A DNA stretch of 64,000 nt from Bacillus sp. sid0103 (GCF_019219025.1 NZ_JAHUWN010000022.1:48876-112875), one strand, 5' to 3'. Positions 9,651-17,512 are shown, counted from the stretch's first letter. Notes: generated by a model not told the origin, from the letters alone. Translations and numbers: made by a program.

Positions 9651-9803
9651 CTATTTTCTATATACTCCTCCTACCAACGTCCAATTGCCACAAATATTGC
9701 AAGCGCTAATAAAATGATATTCATCCCGATTGCCTGATTTTCTTTCCTCTTCACGTGTTTTTTGAACAACCTTATTTGTCCCCTCTAATGAATAGTTGTT
9801 CAT
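9651..9803 (-). pseudogene. Small one-helix membrane protein gene, apparently frameshifted
   Basis: An AAAGGAG ribosome site precedes ATG at 9803. The open frame runs 50 codons to 9651, but its second half has no obvious character. The minus-strand run CAAAAAACAC has six A; with five, the frame would switch to one ending at 9671, giving a 43-residue protein with a basic stretch (VKRKENQ) and one membrane helix (MNIILLALAIFVAIGRW). The hydrophobic segment in the alternate frame suggests the gene was, or still is by slippage, a small membrane protein. A sequencing error is also possible. Confidence 0.4.
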
Positions 9804-9823
9804 ATTATTCTCCTTTAGGAAGT

Positions 9824-10372
9824 TTAGACTGACTTTACAAAATTAATAAACGCATCTACCTTACTATCTAAGAAACGAAGTGTTCCCTCATCAACCAACT
9901 GACCTGTTTGTTCATCAAACTTCTGATTCGCCAAACCAATCAGTACCTCATTTCCTCCTGGTGGAAGAATTTTAGCTTGAATCCCAGGTGCAGCTAAAAT
10001 TTCACGTAAATGCATTTGAGCCCGGACTGTACCGAGCAGGCCAAGAGTCACGCCTAATGCCATTACTGGTTTGCCAATAAAAACCTTGTCAACCCTAGAA
10101 GCCCAATCCAAAGCGTTCTTTAAAACACCTGGTATGGACCAATTGTATTCTGGAGTAATGATGAGAACACCATCTGCGCTTGCAATAGCCTCATTAAATT
10201 CTTTTACTGGTTGTGGAGGGGTATTTTCCTCGTCCTGGTCAAAATGTGGCAGAGACCGGATATCCGTAATTTCCATGTCTATTTTGCTCTTATAACGGTC
10301 TTGCATGGTTTTAAATAGATGCATGTTATAAGATTCTTTTCTTAAACTACCCACAATTGTTACGATTTTCAT
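9824..10372 (-). CDS. NADPH-dependent FMN reductase family protein
   Basis: 182-aa flavodoxin-like reductase. The FMN phosphate loop is GSLRKES (8-14), and the family signature TPEYNWSIPGVLKNALDWASR lies at about 78-98. It is similar to YhdA/ChrR-type quinone, azo or chromate reductases. It sits alone on the minus strand, near the quinone reductase at 8607. The natural electron acceptor cannot be told from sequence. Confidence 0.88.
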   Translation of the reverse strand: MKIVTIVGSLRKESYNMHLFKTMQDRYKSKIDMEITDIRSLPHFDQDEENTPPQPVKEFNEAIASADGVLIITPEYNWSIPGVLKNALDWASRVDKVFIGKPVMALGVTLGLLGTVRAQMHLREILAAPGIQAKILPPGGNEVLIGLANQKFDEQTGQLVDEGTLRFLDSKVDAFINFVKSV

Positions 10373-10630
10373 GATAAACCTCCAATGTATTTTTTAATCA
10401 TTTTTGTAAAAAAAGCTCCTGTTGTTCCATGGACTGTTCAGACGTTATCCCATTCATACTTTTTGATGAGTCAGTATGGGCACAACCAAACTTTTAAGTC
10501 AACACCTTTTCCTCAACCAACTTTTTCAATCCTTATTTATAATATCATTATTAAAAAAAAAACGCCCAATAGGGCGGCCATATCAGTGGAACTTACTAAG
10601 CAGAAATTAGACTACTTTTTTGAGTACCTC
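10373..10630. other. Short spacer with no gene
   Basis: Only the minus-strand terminator at 10553-10576 is recognisable. An open frame on the plus strand has no ribosome site and no protein-like composition. Confidence 0.5.
10553..10576 (-). terminator. Terminator of the TauE/SafE permease gene
   Basis: CGCCC/GGGCG stem with a 4-nt loop followed on the minus strand by ten T residues. Confidence 0.8.
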
Positions 10631-11395
10631 TTAGATTAACTTTAGTCCACTTACAAAAATTAAAACAGCAACAATGGTTCGGAGCGGTCTTGTCGGAACC
10701 TTTGCAGATATGCTGCTACCAATCAAAACTCCTGGAATTGAGCCCATGAGTAAATTTCCAACAAGCATATAGTTCACATTTCCATATCCAATATGAAGCA
10801 ATCCTGCAACCGAAACCAAAAGAAACGCGTGAGTTATATCCGTACCTACCATCTCTGATGTCTTCATTCGATATAGATAGATCATTGCCACTGCAAATAA
10901 AGAGCCAGAACCTAAAGATGTAAGTCCAACAATAAATCCAAAAATGCATCCAATTAAGATAGTTAGCATCTTCTTTTCTCTCAAAGGTTTTAATTGCCAA
11001 CGATTAGGTCTTAATTTTTTCTCCACAAATGTTCTAATTATGATAGCCAGTGAAACAAATATCAGTATATATCCGAGGGAATGCCTGATAATCTGTTCTT
11101 GATTATGGTAATAAGATTCAAAATAGTGAAGGCCACCTATCGCTAACACCGCACTAGGAATACTTCCTATCGCTAAATACTTAACCATCTGAAGATTAAC
11201 TGTTTTTTGTCTCCAATGCTGAAAAAGTCCGAAAAATTTCGTAATGGAATTATAAACAAGGTCTGTACCAACAGCAATTGAAGGATTAACCCCTATTAAA
11301 ATTAAGACAGGGGTTAGGAGAGCTGCTCCCCCTACTCCAGTCAACCCAACCAAAAAACCTACAAGTAAACCCATCAAAGTAATCCCTATACTCAT
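10631..11395 (-). CDS. TauE/SafE (DUF81) family membrane transporter
   Basis: 254 aa, seven to eight hydrophobic segments, with the internal repeat usual for this family (GFLVGLTGVGGAALLTPVLILIGVNPSIAVGTDL near the N-terminus, and the GLTSLGSGSLFAVAMIY ... VGTDITHAF repeat in the second half). Family members are implicated in export of sulfite, sulfoacetate or other small organic anions. No neighbouring sulfur gene gives a substrate. Monocistronic with a strong terminator. Confidence 0.85.
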   Translation of the reverse strand: MSIGITLMGLLVGFLVGLTGVGGAALLTPVLILIGVNPSIAVGTDLVYNSITKFFGLFQHWRQKTVNLQMVKYLAIGSIPSAVLAIGGLHYFESYYHNQEQIIRHSLGYILIFVSLAIIIRTFVEKKLRPNRWQLKPLREKKMLTILIGCIFGFIVGLTSLGSGSLFAVAMIYLYRMKTSEMVGTDITHAFLLVSVAGLLHIGYGNVNYMLVGNLLMGSIPGVLIGSSISAKVPTRPLRTIVAVLIFVSGLKLI

Positions 11396-11503
11396 ATCGC
11401 ACGCCCTACCAATTCCTAGTATTTATATAGGATTATATACATTTATATTTATCTTGTAAATAACTAATTATTTTTTAGATTCAGAGAATTGTCCTTTGTT
11501 TTT

Positions 11504-11599
11504 TTAGAAAAATAAAAAGCCACCAAGAATGGTGACTTTTAATATTAATAAGGTTCCATCTAAATCAAATAAAACAGCTTTAATCACTTTTGTATTCAC
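11504..11599 (-). pseudogene. 5' remnant of a HAD-superfamily hydrolase gene
   Basis: A GTG start with a GGAGAG ribosome site opens a 31-codon frame beginning NTKVIKAVLFDLDGTLL. This contains the HAD motif I (DxDGT, the nucleophile/acid pair). After 18 residues the homology stops, and the frame runs straight into a terminator hairpin. The likeliest history is an internal deletion joining the 5' end of a HAD gene to its 3' terminator. Confidence 0.6.
11508..11540 (-). terminator. Terminator following the HAD remnant
   Basis: AAAAGTCACCA/TGGTGGCTTTT stem (one G-U pair on the minus strand) with a 4-nt loop, then T-rich sequence. It overlaps the end of the remnant reading frame. Confidence 0.6.
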
Positions 11600-11728
11600 T
11601 CTCTCCGATTTGAACATTTATCTATATTAATTAAAATATGCTTAGGGGACTAACAAGCAGTGATATCACACAAATAAACCATGGATAAAAGAACTAAATA
11701 TGTTAAAATTTAGTATAGGGGTGATAAT

Positions 11729-11917
11729 ATGCAAGAGGAAAATAAACCATTTAATCATGTAATTGACCACATGAACAAGATCGAAGGAAATGCAGCGAAT
11801 CCTACAAATGCTAAATTCAGTAAATTGCCTAAGCCTTTAAAATATATTGGATACTTTATAATTGCATTTATTTCTGTATCTTTAATATTAATAATTATTT
11901 TAAATTTAATGAACTAA
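11729..11917 (+). CDS. Small single-pass membrane protein, unknown function
   Basis: 62 aa with a polar N-terminus (about 1-38) and one C-terminal hydrophobic helix (YIGYFIIAFISVSLILIIIL). Ribosome site AGGGGTGA is well spaced from the ATG. I do not recognise the family. It stands alone between a HAD remnant and a MITE-like element. Confidence 0.6.
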   Translation: MQEENKPFNHVIDHMNKIEGNAANPTNAKFSKLPKPLKYIGYFIIAFISVSLILIIILNLMN

Positions 11918-12009
11918 TTGATATTGAATTCAAGAATTATTTCTCTCAGCAATAAAGCGAAAGCTACCATCCAAATAAAATGGAAAGTACCTTTCGCTAA
12001 TTTTTTTAT

Positions 12010-12193
12010 GGCTTTGTTAAACTTGCCTGTTGATTTCCGCTCCAGGCGCTTCGCTTTCCGCGGGCGGTCCGGGGAGCCTCCTCGTCGCTGCGCTCCTGCG
12101 GGGTCTCCCCTGCCCCGTCCTCCCGCAGGAGTCTTCGCGCCTTCCGCTCCTATCAACAGGGTGCCAAAATCATCAATAAGCTTTAACATAGCC
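12010..12193 (+). mobile_element. MITE-like element, copy 1
   Basis: A 184-bp GC-rich element bounded by imperfect terminal inverted repeats (GGCTTTGTTAAA / TTTAACATAGCC) and flanked on both sides by TTTTTTAT (12002-12009 and 12194-12201), an 8-bp target duplication. The interior contains CTCCTGCGGG/CCCGCAGGAG, which can fold into a strong hairpin. Far higher GC than the surroundings and no coding capacity. Related copies lie at 48180-48352 and 50760-50944. Confidence 0.8.
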
Positions 12194-12223
12194 TTTTTTA
12201 TATAGCAGCTGCCAAAATAGTAT

Positions 12224-13045
12224 TTATAAAACGGATGCTGATGAAGGATTACCTTCAATTCCTTGAATCCGCTCCTGATGGGTGTACACATTAAATCCGT
12301 TTCCACGGATAAAGCCAACTGCTGTAATACCAAGCTCCGCTGCTAAATCTAGGGCAAGATTGGTGGGTGCAGATTTAGACAGAATAATCCCCACTCCAAT
12401 CTTGGCTGCTTTTAATAAAACCTCCGATGAAATTCGACCACTGAAGGCAATGATTTTATCCTTAATTGGGATTCGGTTGATAATGCAATAACCAAATAGT
12501 TTATCAAGGGCATTATGTCGACCTATATCTGTCCTTGCTGCGACAATTCCATCCTTTGTACATAGAGCAGCATTATGAACCCCTCCCGTTTGTTGAAAAT
12601 GAGAAGAACTTTCCTGCATCTGGTGCATTAACTCACGGCATTGTTCTGGAGTAACCGTTATTTTCGTCATAACGGTTTTTGCTGTCTTTACATCATTATG
12701 AAAGTAAAATTGCCGGCCTTTTCCACAACAAGATCCAATAAACCTCTTAGAATGGAAATCTTTTTGAATCGAATGAGTATTAACAAGATCGACATATGCA
12801 AATCCCTTTTCTTCGTCGATATGGATCGAATGAATATCTTGGTATACTCGAATTACACCTTCAGAAGCTAGGAAGCCAACCACCATTTCTTGCAGTTCAG
12901 AAGGGGTACAAACCATGGTGGCAAACTCCGTTCCATCTAATATAATCGTTAGGGCAGATTCGACTGCAATGTCGTCCTCTTCCTCGATAAAGTTATCCCC
13001 ATTATACTTAACAATGTATTGAGAAGTAGTGATTTCCTTTAACAA
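12224..13045 (-). CDS. fdhD: Formate dehydrogenase accessory sulfurtransferase FdhD
   Basis: 273 aa. FdhD transfers sulfur from a cysteine desulfurase to the molybdenum cofactor of formate dehydrogenase. Family signatures: GSCCGKG with adjacent Cys106-Cys107, QTGGVHNAALC, ARTDIGRHNALDKLFGYC and FSGRISSEVLLKAAKIG. It begins with TTG, spaced 8 nt from an AAGGGG ribosome site. It lies 33 bp downstream of the molybdoenzyme gene, in the same direction, so the two are probably cotranscribed. This supports that enzyme being a formate-dehydrogenase-type protein that needs sulfuration. Confidence 0.93.
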   Translation of the reverse strand: MLKEITTSQYIVKYNGDNFIEEEDDIAVESALTIILDGTEFATMVCTPSELQEMVVGFLASEGVIRVYQDIHSIHIDEEKGFAYVDLVNTHSIQKDFHSKRFIGSCCGKGRQFYFHNDVKTAKTVMTKITVTPEQCRELMHQMQESSSHFQQTGGVHNAALCTKDGIVAARTDIGRHNALDKLFGYCIINRIPIKDKIIAFSGRISSEVLLKAAKIGVGIILSKSAPTNLALDLAAELGITAVGFIRGNGFNVYTHQERIQGIEGNPSSASVL

Positions 13046-13078
13046 ATGTGGTACCCCTTTCCATGGATATTCTTGCCC

Positions 13079-15442
13079 TCAACCAACTTCTGTTTCAAGA
13101 TCCGCAATCGGCTTTTCTAGATAATGAGTATCTTTACGGGCATTATATCGTTCTGCTTTTTCCACATTAACCGTGATGTTGTAATCCGGGATGCCGGCAA
13201 ATTTCTCATAACGACCGCGAGGCAACAAGAAGTTACCCTCTGGGAAGTGAACTTCTAAATTTCCTTGCGCAATGTCAACAAACTTAGCAGTACCTTGGAA
13301 GACGCCAAATCCGTTATAAACAACAATTCCTTCACCTTCAGCAATGCTTAATTTTTGCCCATCAACAGGACTCATTAATACGTCATAACGACCTGCACCG
13401 TTTAATGGATCAACTTCTTTATACACCATCGAGTTAAACTGCTTACCACGGCGAGATGTAATAATAAATTGTTCTGGCATTTTATTTAAATCCGGAATAT
13501 CAACCGGAATTAAGATACCTCTGCCATCTGGGGTTGGACAAAGTCCATCTTCACATAACCAAGCACCCCCCCACTGGAATACGTCTCCTTGCTTTTTTAA
13601 ATGCTGGATGCCGTCGTAATCAGGGTTTGCTTTGGCAATTTCCTCTCGAATGGCCTGGCCGTCCTTAAAATCAACCAAATGAGCTGTTTCGGGTTTCACA
13701 CGCTTTGCAAGGTCGAGATAAATTTTCCATTCTGCACGTGCTTCTTCAATCATGTTTTTGTTACCAGTAATTTCTGGAGAGAAGTAAACCATTCGTTCAG
13801 TTGATGTACTCGTGCCGCCGCCTTCTTGCTCATAACGCGTTTTCGCCGGTAACACGATGACTGCTTCTTTCGCATCAACTAACGTCGATGTGTTTAAAAT
13901 AATATCTTGATGAACGCGGATCTCCAGTTCAGATAAGGCTTGTGCAATAAAATCAGGATCAGGCATCGTTTCTAAGAAATTACCACCAGATAGGTAATAT
14001 AGTTTCACTTTCCGCTCATGATCTTCTGGGAGAACAATGTTTTCTAGTGTGACGCCAACGATGTCACCCTGCCACTCTGGCAGGTCAAATCCCCAAAGCT
14101 TTTCGATTCGCTCAACATTGTTCCCATCCCAGCCCCCGCCAGGTAAAACAAACGGGTCTGCCCCCATTTCACCGCTGCCTTGAACACTTGAGTGTCCCCG
14201 GAATGGCATAAGACCAGCGTACTTTCGTCCTAAGTGACCACGAAGGAGTGCCAAGTTTGCGACTTGAGAGATATTGTCTGTTGCAAACGAATGCATCGTC
14301 AGACCAAGTGCCCACGCATATACAGCATTTTTGCTGTTTGCTAAAAGTTCAGCTAATTCTATGATTCTTTCTTTTGAAACGCCTGAAGATACGATGATGT
14401 CTTCCCAAGATTGTTCTTGGACTTTTTTCTTTAATTCTTCGTAACCGTTTACATGTTCCTCTACGAACTCATGGTTAACCGCTGAACCATATGCTTTTTC
14501 CTCCATATCAAACCAATGCTTCATGATTCCATGCATAAAGGCAATATCCCCGCCGATGTTGACTTGATAGAAGTCATCGGCAATTTTTGTTCCGAATAAT
14601 GCGGACTCTGGGTTTGAAGGAATCCAATACTGATCCATCGCTGGTTCTCGGTATGGGTTAACCACAATGATTTTGGTTCCTTTTTTCTTTGCTTCAAGCA
14701 TGTATTTTGAAGAAACAGGTGATGAGTTCGAAGCGACACTTCCCCAAAACAGTAAGACATCCGTTCCAATCCAATCTAGATAATTGGATGTAGAAGCTCC
14801 CACACCAATGGAACGTTTTAAAGCTGTTTTACTTGGAGCGTGGCAAATACGGGATGCGTTATCAATGTGATTGGTCCCGAGAAAACGTGCTACTTTCCCC
14901 GCAACATAATAGCTTTCATTTGTAATCCCTCGAGCGGTTAAATAAAAGGCATATTGTTTCGGTTCCAGCTTTTTCATTTTATCTGCAATGAGATCCATTG
15001 CGTCATCCCATGTAATACGTGAAAAATAACGTTCCCCTTTGCGACGAATCATTGGATAGGGAATCCGGCCTAGCTTACGAAGTTCAGTGCTATCATATTT
15101 CCTTAGTTCATCAATATCGGCATGTAGAATTTCAGGATGAATCGCAGGCATTGTATTTAGCCGAAGCACATTCAAACGTGTGGTGCATACGTGCGGTCCA
15201 TCCAATGTTTGGTCATATAACCCTGATACACCGAGTGCACAACCGTCACAAACGCCTTTCGTAATAATACGTGTGGCATAGCCGATGTTGTCTTTATTAT
15301 CCCAAGCGATCTTCATCGTATCGCGGATATGTTGTGGCTTAATCTTTCCAAGTCCAAAGGGAATTGGACTTACCCAGTATTTAGGAGCAGGTAACTTTGC
15401 CTTTTTTTGTGGTCCCGGATGTTGGGTTTTTCCCATTTTCAT
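13079..15442 (-). CDS. FdhF/YdeP-family molybdopterin oxidoreductase (formate dehydrogenase-like alpha subunit)
   Basis: About 787 aa from ATG at 15442 (ATG at 15436 is also possible; both follow AGAGGGGG). A longer open frame to 15487 has no ribosome site. N-terminal Cys65 and Cys68 (CDGCALG) and Cys86 may be remnants of an Fe-S site. The molybdenum ligand position is Cys200 in ASRICHAPSK, the counterpart of the Cys/Sec-H-x-P-S motif of formate dehydrogenases. MGD-binding stretches include LLFWGSVASNSSP and IIVVNPYREPAMD, and the C-terminal MopB domain is complete. Its pairing with fdhD supports formate or related oxidation. No NADH or quinone-coupling subunit is in the window, and YdeP-like members have no firmly assigned substrate. 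Confidence 0.85.
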   Translation of the reverse strand: MKMGKTQHPGPQKKAKLPAPKYWVSPIPFGLGKIKPQHIRDTMKIAWDNKDNIGYATRIITKGVCDGCALGVSGLYDQTLDGPHVCTTRLNVLRLNTMPAIHPEILHADIDELRKYDSTELRKLGRIPYPMIRRKGERYFSRITWDDAMDLIADKMKKLEPKQYAFYLTARGITNESYYVAGKVARFLGTNHIDNASRICHAPSKTALKRSIGVGASTSNYLDWIGTDVLLFWGSVASNSSPVSSKYMLEAKKKGTKIIVVNPYREPAMDQYWIPSNPESALFGTKIADDFYQVNIGGDIAFMHGIMKHWFDMEEKAYGSAVNHEFVEEHVNGYEELKKKVQEQSWEDIIVSSGVSKERIIELAELLANSKNAVYAWALGLTMHSFATDNISQVANLALLRGHLGRKYAGLMPFRGHSSVQGSGEMGADPFVLPGGGWDGNNVERIEKLWGFDLPEWQGDIVGVTLENIVLPEDHERKVKLYYLSGGNFLETMPDPDFIAQALSELEIRVHQDIILNTSTLVDAKEAVIVLPAKTRYEQEGGGTSTSTERMVYFSPEITGNKNMIEEARAEWKIYLDLAKRVKPETAHLVDFKDGQAIREEIAKANPDYDGIQHLKKQGDVFQWGGAWLCEDGLCPTPDGRGILIPVDIPDLNKMPEQFIITSRRGKQFNSMVYKEVDPLNGAGRYDVLMSPVDGQKLSIAEGEGIVVYNGFGVFQGTAKFVDIAQGNLEVHFPEGNFLLPRGRYEKFAGIPDYNITVNVEKAERYNARKDTHYLEKPIADLETEVG

Positions 15443-15475
15443 TTCCCCCTCTTTAATGCTATTTGTAAAAATCCA

Positions 15476-15534
15476 ATAAAAAACCACCTACGATAACATC
15501 ATCCATTACAATGGATAAATATATCTAGGTGGTT
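15476..15534 (-). terminator. Long hairpin with U-run between the DUF2294 gene and the molybdoenzyme gene
   Basis: Outer stem AACCACCTA/TAGGTGGTT and inner stem ATCCATT/AATGGAT, followed on the minus strand by TTTTTTATT. It can end the DUF2294 transcript. Because it lies about 35 nt before the molybdoenzyme start, it could instead be a leader attenuator of that gene. Confidence 0.65.
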
Positions 15535-15542
15535 AGTCTTTA

Positions 15543-15555
15543 ACAGGTACGCTGT
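15543..15555 (-). promoter_or_regulatory. Imperfect palindrome ACAGGTACGCTGT, possible operator
   Basis: ACAG-N5-CTGT site upstream of the molybdoenzyme leader hairpin. The same motif recurs upstream of the DUF2294 gene at 16013-16025, which suggests a shared regulator. Confidence 0.4.
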
Positions 15556-15590
15556 CAAGTGCCAACATTATGCTATTGATAGTAGTTTAT

Positions 15591-15959
15591 CTACGTTTTA
15601 AACTTTTCCTCAATGTCTTGATCAAAGACGAAAATCGACATACCTATATCTTTTTCAATATTGATATCCACAAAGACACGAATGAATCGTACATTAAGTA
15701 AATCTTCCATTTCCTGAGGATAGTTTTTTCGATAAATCTCCTTTACCATTTCAGTACGAGCAGATCGTAACATTTGTTTGCCATCTTCCGCTGTAGCGAT
15801 AAATTTTTCAATAGGAGATAAATTGCCTTCTAATTCACAAATTGCCCAGTTCTTACAAAAAGTTGTTCGAACTTGACCAGGGCCTTTACCCATATGACGT
15901 TTTCTATACGCGCGAACAATGTTACTAAATTCTGCTTCATACTTATTCACATATTTCAT
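15591..15959 (-). CDS. DUF2294 family protein
   Basis: 122 aa, full length for the family, soluble, with no signal peptide. Conserved stretch GKGPGQVRTTFCKNWAICELEGNLSPIEKFIA. DUF2294 proteins have no established biochemical role. From memory, they are found next to formate dehydrogenase-like genes in some Bacillus species (the yrh region of B. subtilis), which fits its position immediately upstream of the molybdoenzyme and fdhD. The shared ACAG-N5-CTGT sites also link it to that operon. Confidence 0.8.
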   Translation of the reverse strand: MKYVNKYEAEFSNIVRAYRKRHMGKGPGQVRTTFCKNWAICELEGNLSPIEKFIATAEDGKQMLRSARTEMVKEIYRKNYPQEMEDLLNVRFIRVFVDINIEKDIGMSIFVFDQDIEEKFKT

Positions 15960-16012
15960 CTCACTTGTTTTTACTCAAGGTTTCATTATGAGTCAAACCT
16001 CTTAACCGATTA

Positions 16013-16025
16013 ACAGGTTCGCTGT
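16013..16025 (-). promoter_or_regulatory. Imperfect palindrome ACAGGTTCGCTGT, possible operator
   Basis: Second copy of the ACAG-N5-CTGT motif, 54 bp upstream of the DUF2294 start. It matches the 15543-15555 site at 12 of 13 positions, and the preceding TA also agrees. Confidence 0.4.
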
Positions 16026-16173
16026 TTCGTATTAAAAAAGACTCATATTTTATAATAAATCGTAAATTTCACAAATTGTTCACATTAGATGAATTTATAA
16101 TAACATGGCAGTGAAATCAACACAATAGATATTATGTATTCGATGCTGTTTTTGAAACCTTATTTGCCCCTTT

Positions 16174-16192
16174 GATCATGATAATAATTTCC
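16174..16192. promoter_or_regulatory. Fur-box-like sequence
   Basis: GATCATGATAATAATTTCC matches 15 of 19 positions of the GATAATGATAATCATTATC consensus. It lies between fbpA (a Fur-regulated family) and the DUF2294 gene, on the downstream side of fbpA, so which promoter it serves is unclear. Confidence 0.4.
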
Positions 16193-16240
16193 ACTTTCTT
16201 CATTACTATTAAAAGACAAAAGGTCCTCATGATGATAAGA

Positions 16241-16447
16241 TTATTTCAGTTGAAAATTGCTATTTCCCTCATTGATTTTACCCGACTCCAAACGATTCGT
16301 TTCAATATATTGGTACTCTGTTTCTAATTCACTCATTGTCCATTCATACAGATGTTTATTATTTTTTTTATAAATTCCAGATCTAATTAGTTCATTTGTT
16401 AGAAACTGCCTTTTTTGCTGGACAGCTTTTCGATGTAATTTTTTCAA
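16241..16447 (-). CDS. fbpA: Fur-regulated basic protein FbpA family
   Basis: 68 aa, basic N-terminus (KKLHRKAVQQKRQFLTNELIRSGIYKKNNKHLYEWTMSELETEY). This matches the FbpA family pattern of a basic helix followed by LYE-x-T-x-SELE-x-EY. In B. subtilis FbpA belongs to the Fur-controlled iron-sparing response that works with the FsrA small RNA. The start is TTG, exactly 7 nt after AGGAGG. A Fur-box-like sequence lies nearby, but downstream of the gene. Confidence 0.7.
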   Translation of the reverse strand: MKKLHRKAVQQKRQFLTNELIRSGIYKKNNKHLYEWTMSELETEYQYIETNRLESGKINEGNSNFQLK

Positions 16448-16996
16448 AAAAAAACCTCCTATTTAATGACTGGTATTTATTTGGTTCACATGGATGGTTG
16501 CAATTTAGGAAGGTATATATACAGAAGTAAGGAATCGAAGATGGGTTTTCGAATGGCGGTATGACTATAGGAACATTATCCTTTCTTAGAACATCCTCTT
16601 TAGAGCGGACATATTTTACCCCCCTTATCAAGAGATTTGATGAAAGAAGGGTTTCACCTCCTTCCCATAAAGATAATTATATAAGACATTTTTTTAAAAT
16701 ATGTCGATTCAAGGTGTATTTAATGACTCTTAAAGGAATTGTTAATATACTTTAACAAACGAAAAAGCTCTGTATTTTTTGTTACCAAGAATAACGGTAT
16801 TATATCCATAAAGCACCCTTTTCTACTTTTTTCCATAAATTTAATCAAAAAGTTAATTTTGAAAAAAATTCTTAATCAAATTTAATATTTTTGTAAACCT
16901 GAAACGTTTTTATGTATGATACATTGAATTTAAATTTTAAAAGTAATTTGTACATAAGAATAAGAAAAAACTAGTAATCAAGAATGAGATGATCAG
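16448..16996. other. 549-bp region with structured fbpA leader, no recognised gene
   Basis: On the minus strand a perfect Shine-Dalgarno-like AAGGAGGTGA (16654-16663) has no start codon at a usable distance. It lies between the arms of a 10-bp inverted repeat, GACATATTTT (16608-16617) and AAAATATGTC (16696-16705). A TATAAT hexamer follows near 16680. This could be a long structured leader of fbpA or a separate small RNA on either strand. Open frames here lack protein-like composition. Confidence 0.4.
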
Positions 16997-17512
16997 ATGT
17001 TAAATGTTAAAGAGGTTACTGAGCAGCTAAGGGATGTAGGGATAACAGATAGTGAACAAACCGTCATACGCTGGATCCTCGAAGGGAAGCTAAAAGCGAA
17101 AAGGACCAAAGATTTTAATATTGACTTTTTGATTAAACCAAAAGATCTAGCAGCATTCATGTTTGAAAAGAAGATTGAATCCAATATTAAACAATATGGT
17201 ATTGAATTTCAGCTTTGGGAAAAAACGTTTCAAGAGAACCAGAAATTAAACGAGGAAATCGAAGAGTTAAAAAGTATTATTCGGATAGAACGTACAAAAG
17301 TTAGTGCCTTAAAAAAAATGTTAAAGGCAGAACATGCTCTCTCCGATCATCCCCCACTTACCTTTAACTCAATGGTTGGTTTAGAAGCGGGTGCTGACAA
17401 AACATTGATAAAGAAAGAGTTTAAAAAACTACTTAAAGCCCTTCATCCCGATCGAGGTGGTGACGAGAGACTTTTTAAAGTGTTTTATGATCATTATACA
17501 AAGACAATGTAA
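16997..17512 (+). CDS. Helix-turn-helix / coiled-coil / J-domain protein
   Basis: 171 aa with three parts. Residues 1-60 resemble a MerR/excisionase-type DNA-binding module (VKEVTEQLRDVGITDSEQTVIRWILEGKLKAKR). Residues 70-112 are a charged coiled coil. Residues about 124-170 are a compact J-domain with the HPD signature at 150-152 (LLKALHPDRGGDERLFKVFYDHY). HPD is the motif by which DnaJ-type proteins stimulate Hsp70 ATPase. I infer a protein that brings DnaK to a DNA-bound partner, or that uses the J-domain only for interaction. The ribosome site (GAGATG) is weak. No neighbour suggests a pathway. Confidence 0.65.
   Translation: MLNVKEVTEQLRDVGITDSEQTVIRWILEGKLKAKRTKDFNIDFLIKPKDLAAFMFEKKIESNIKQYGIEFQLWEKTFQENQKLNEEIEELKSIIRIERTKVSALKKMLKAEHALSDHPPLTFNSMVGLEAGADKTLIKKEFKKLLKALHPDRGGDERLFKVFYDHYTKTM

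Larger units (their letters stand above)
11396..11728. other. Intergenic region containing a gene remnant
   Basis: Holds the HAD remnant (11504-11599), its terminator, and the promoter region of the small gene at 11729. Nothing else is recognised. Confidence 0.5.

Noticed and set aside
11918..12205. Open frames over the GC-rich element at 12010-12193
   Set aside because: Non-coding MITE-like repeat; the same sequence recurs elsewhere and is open only because it is GC-rich.
16120..16240. Small minus-strand frame across the Fur-box-like site
   Set aside because: No ribosome site precedes any start and the composition is not protein-like.
16392..16631. 79-codon minus-strand frame overlapping fbpA
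   Set aside because: Overlaps fbpA in another frame, starts with an unsupported TTG, and shows no recognisable domain.
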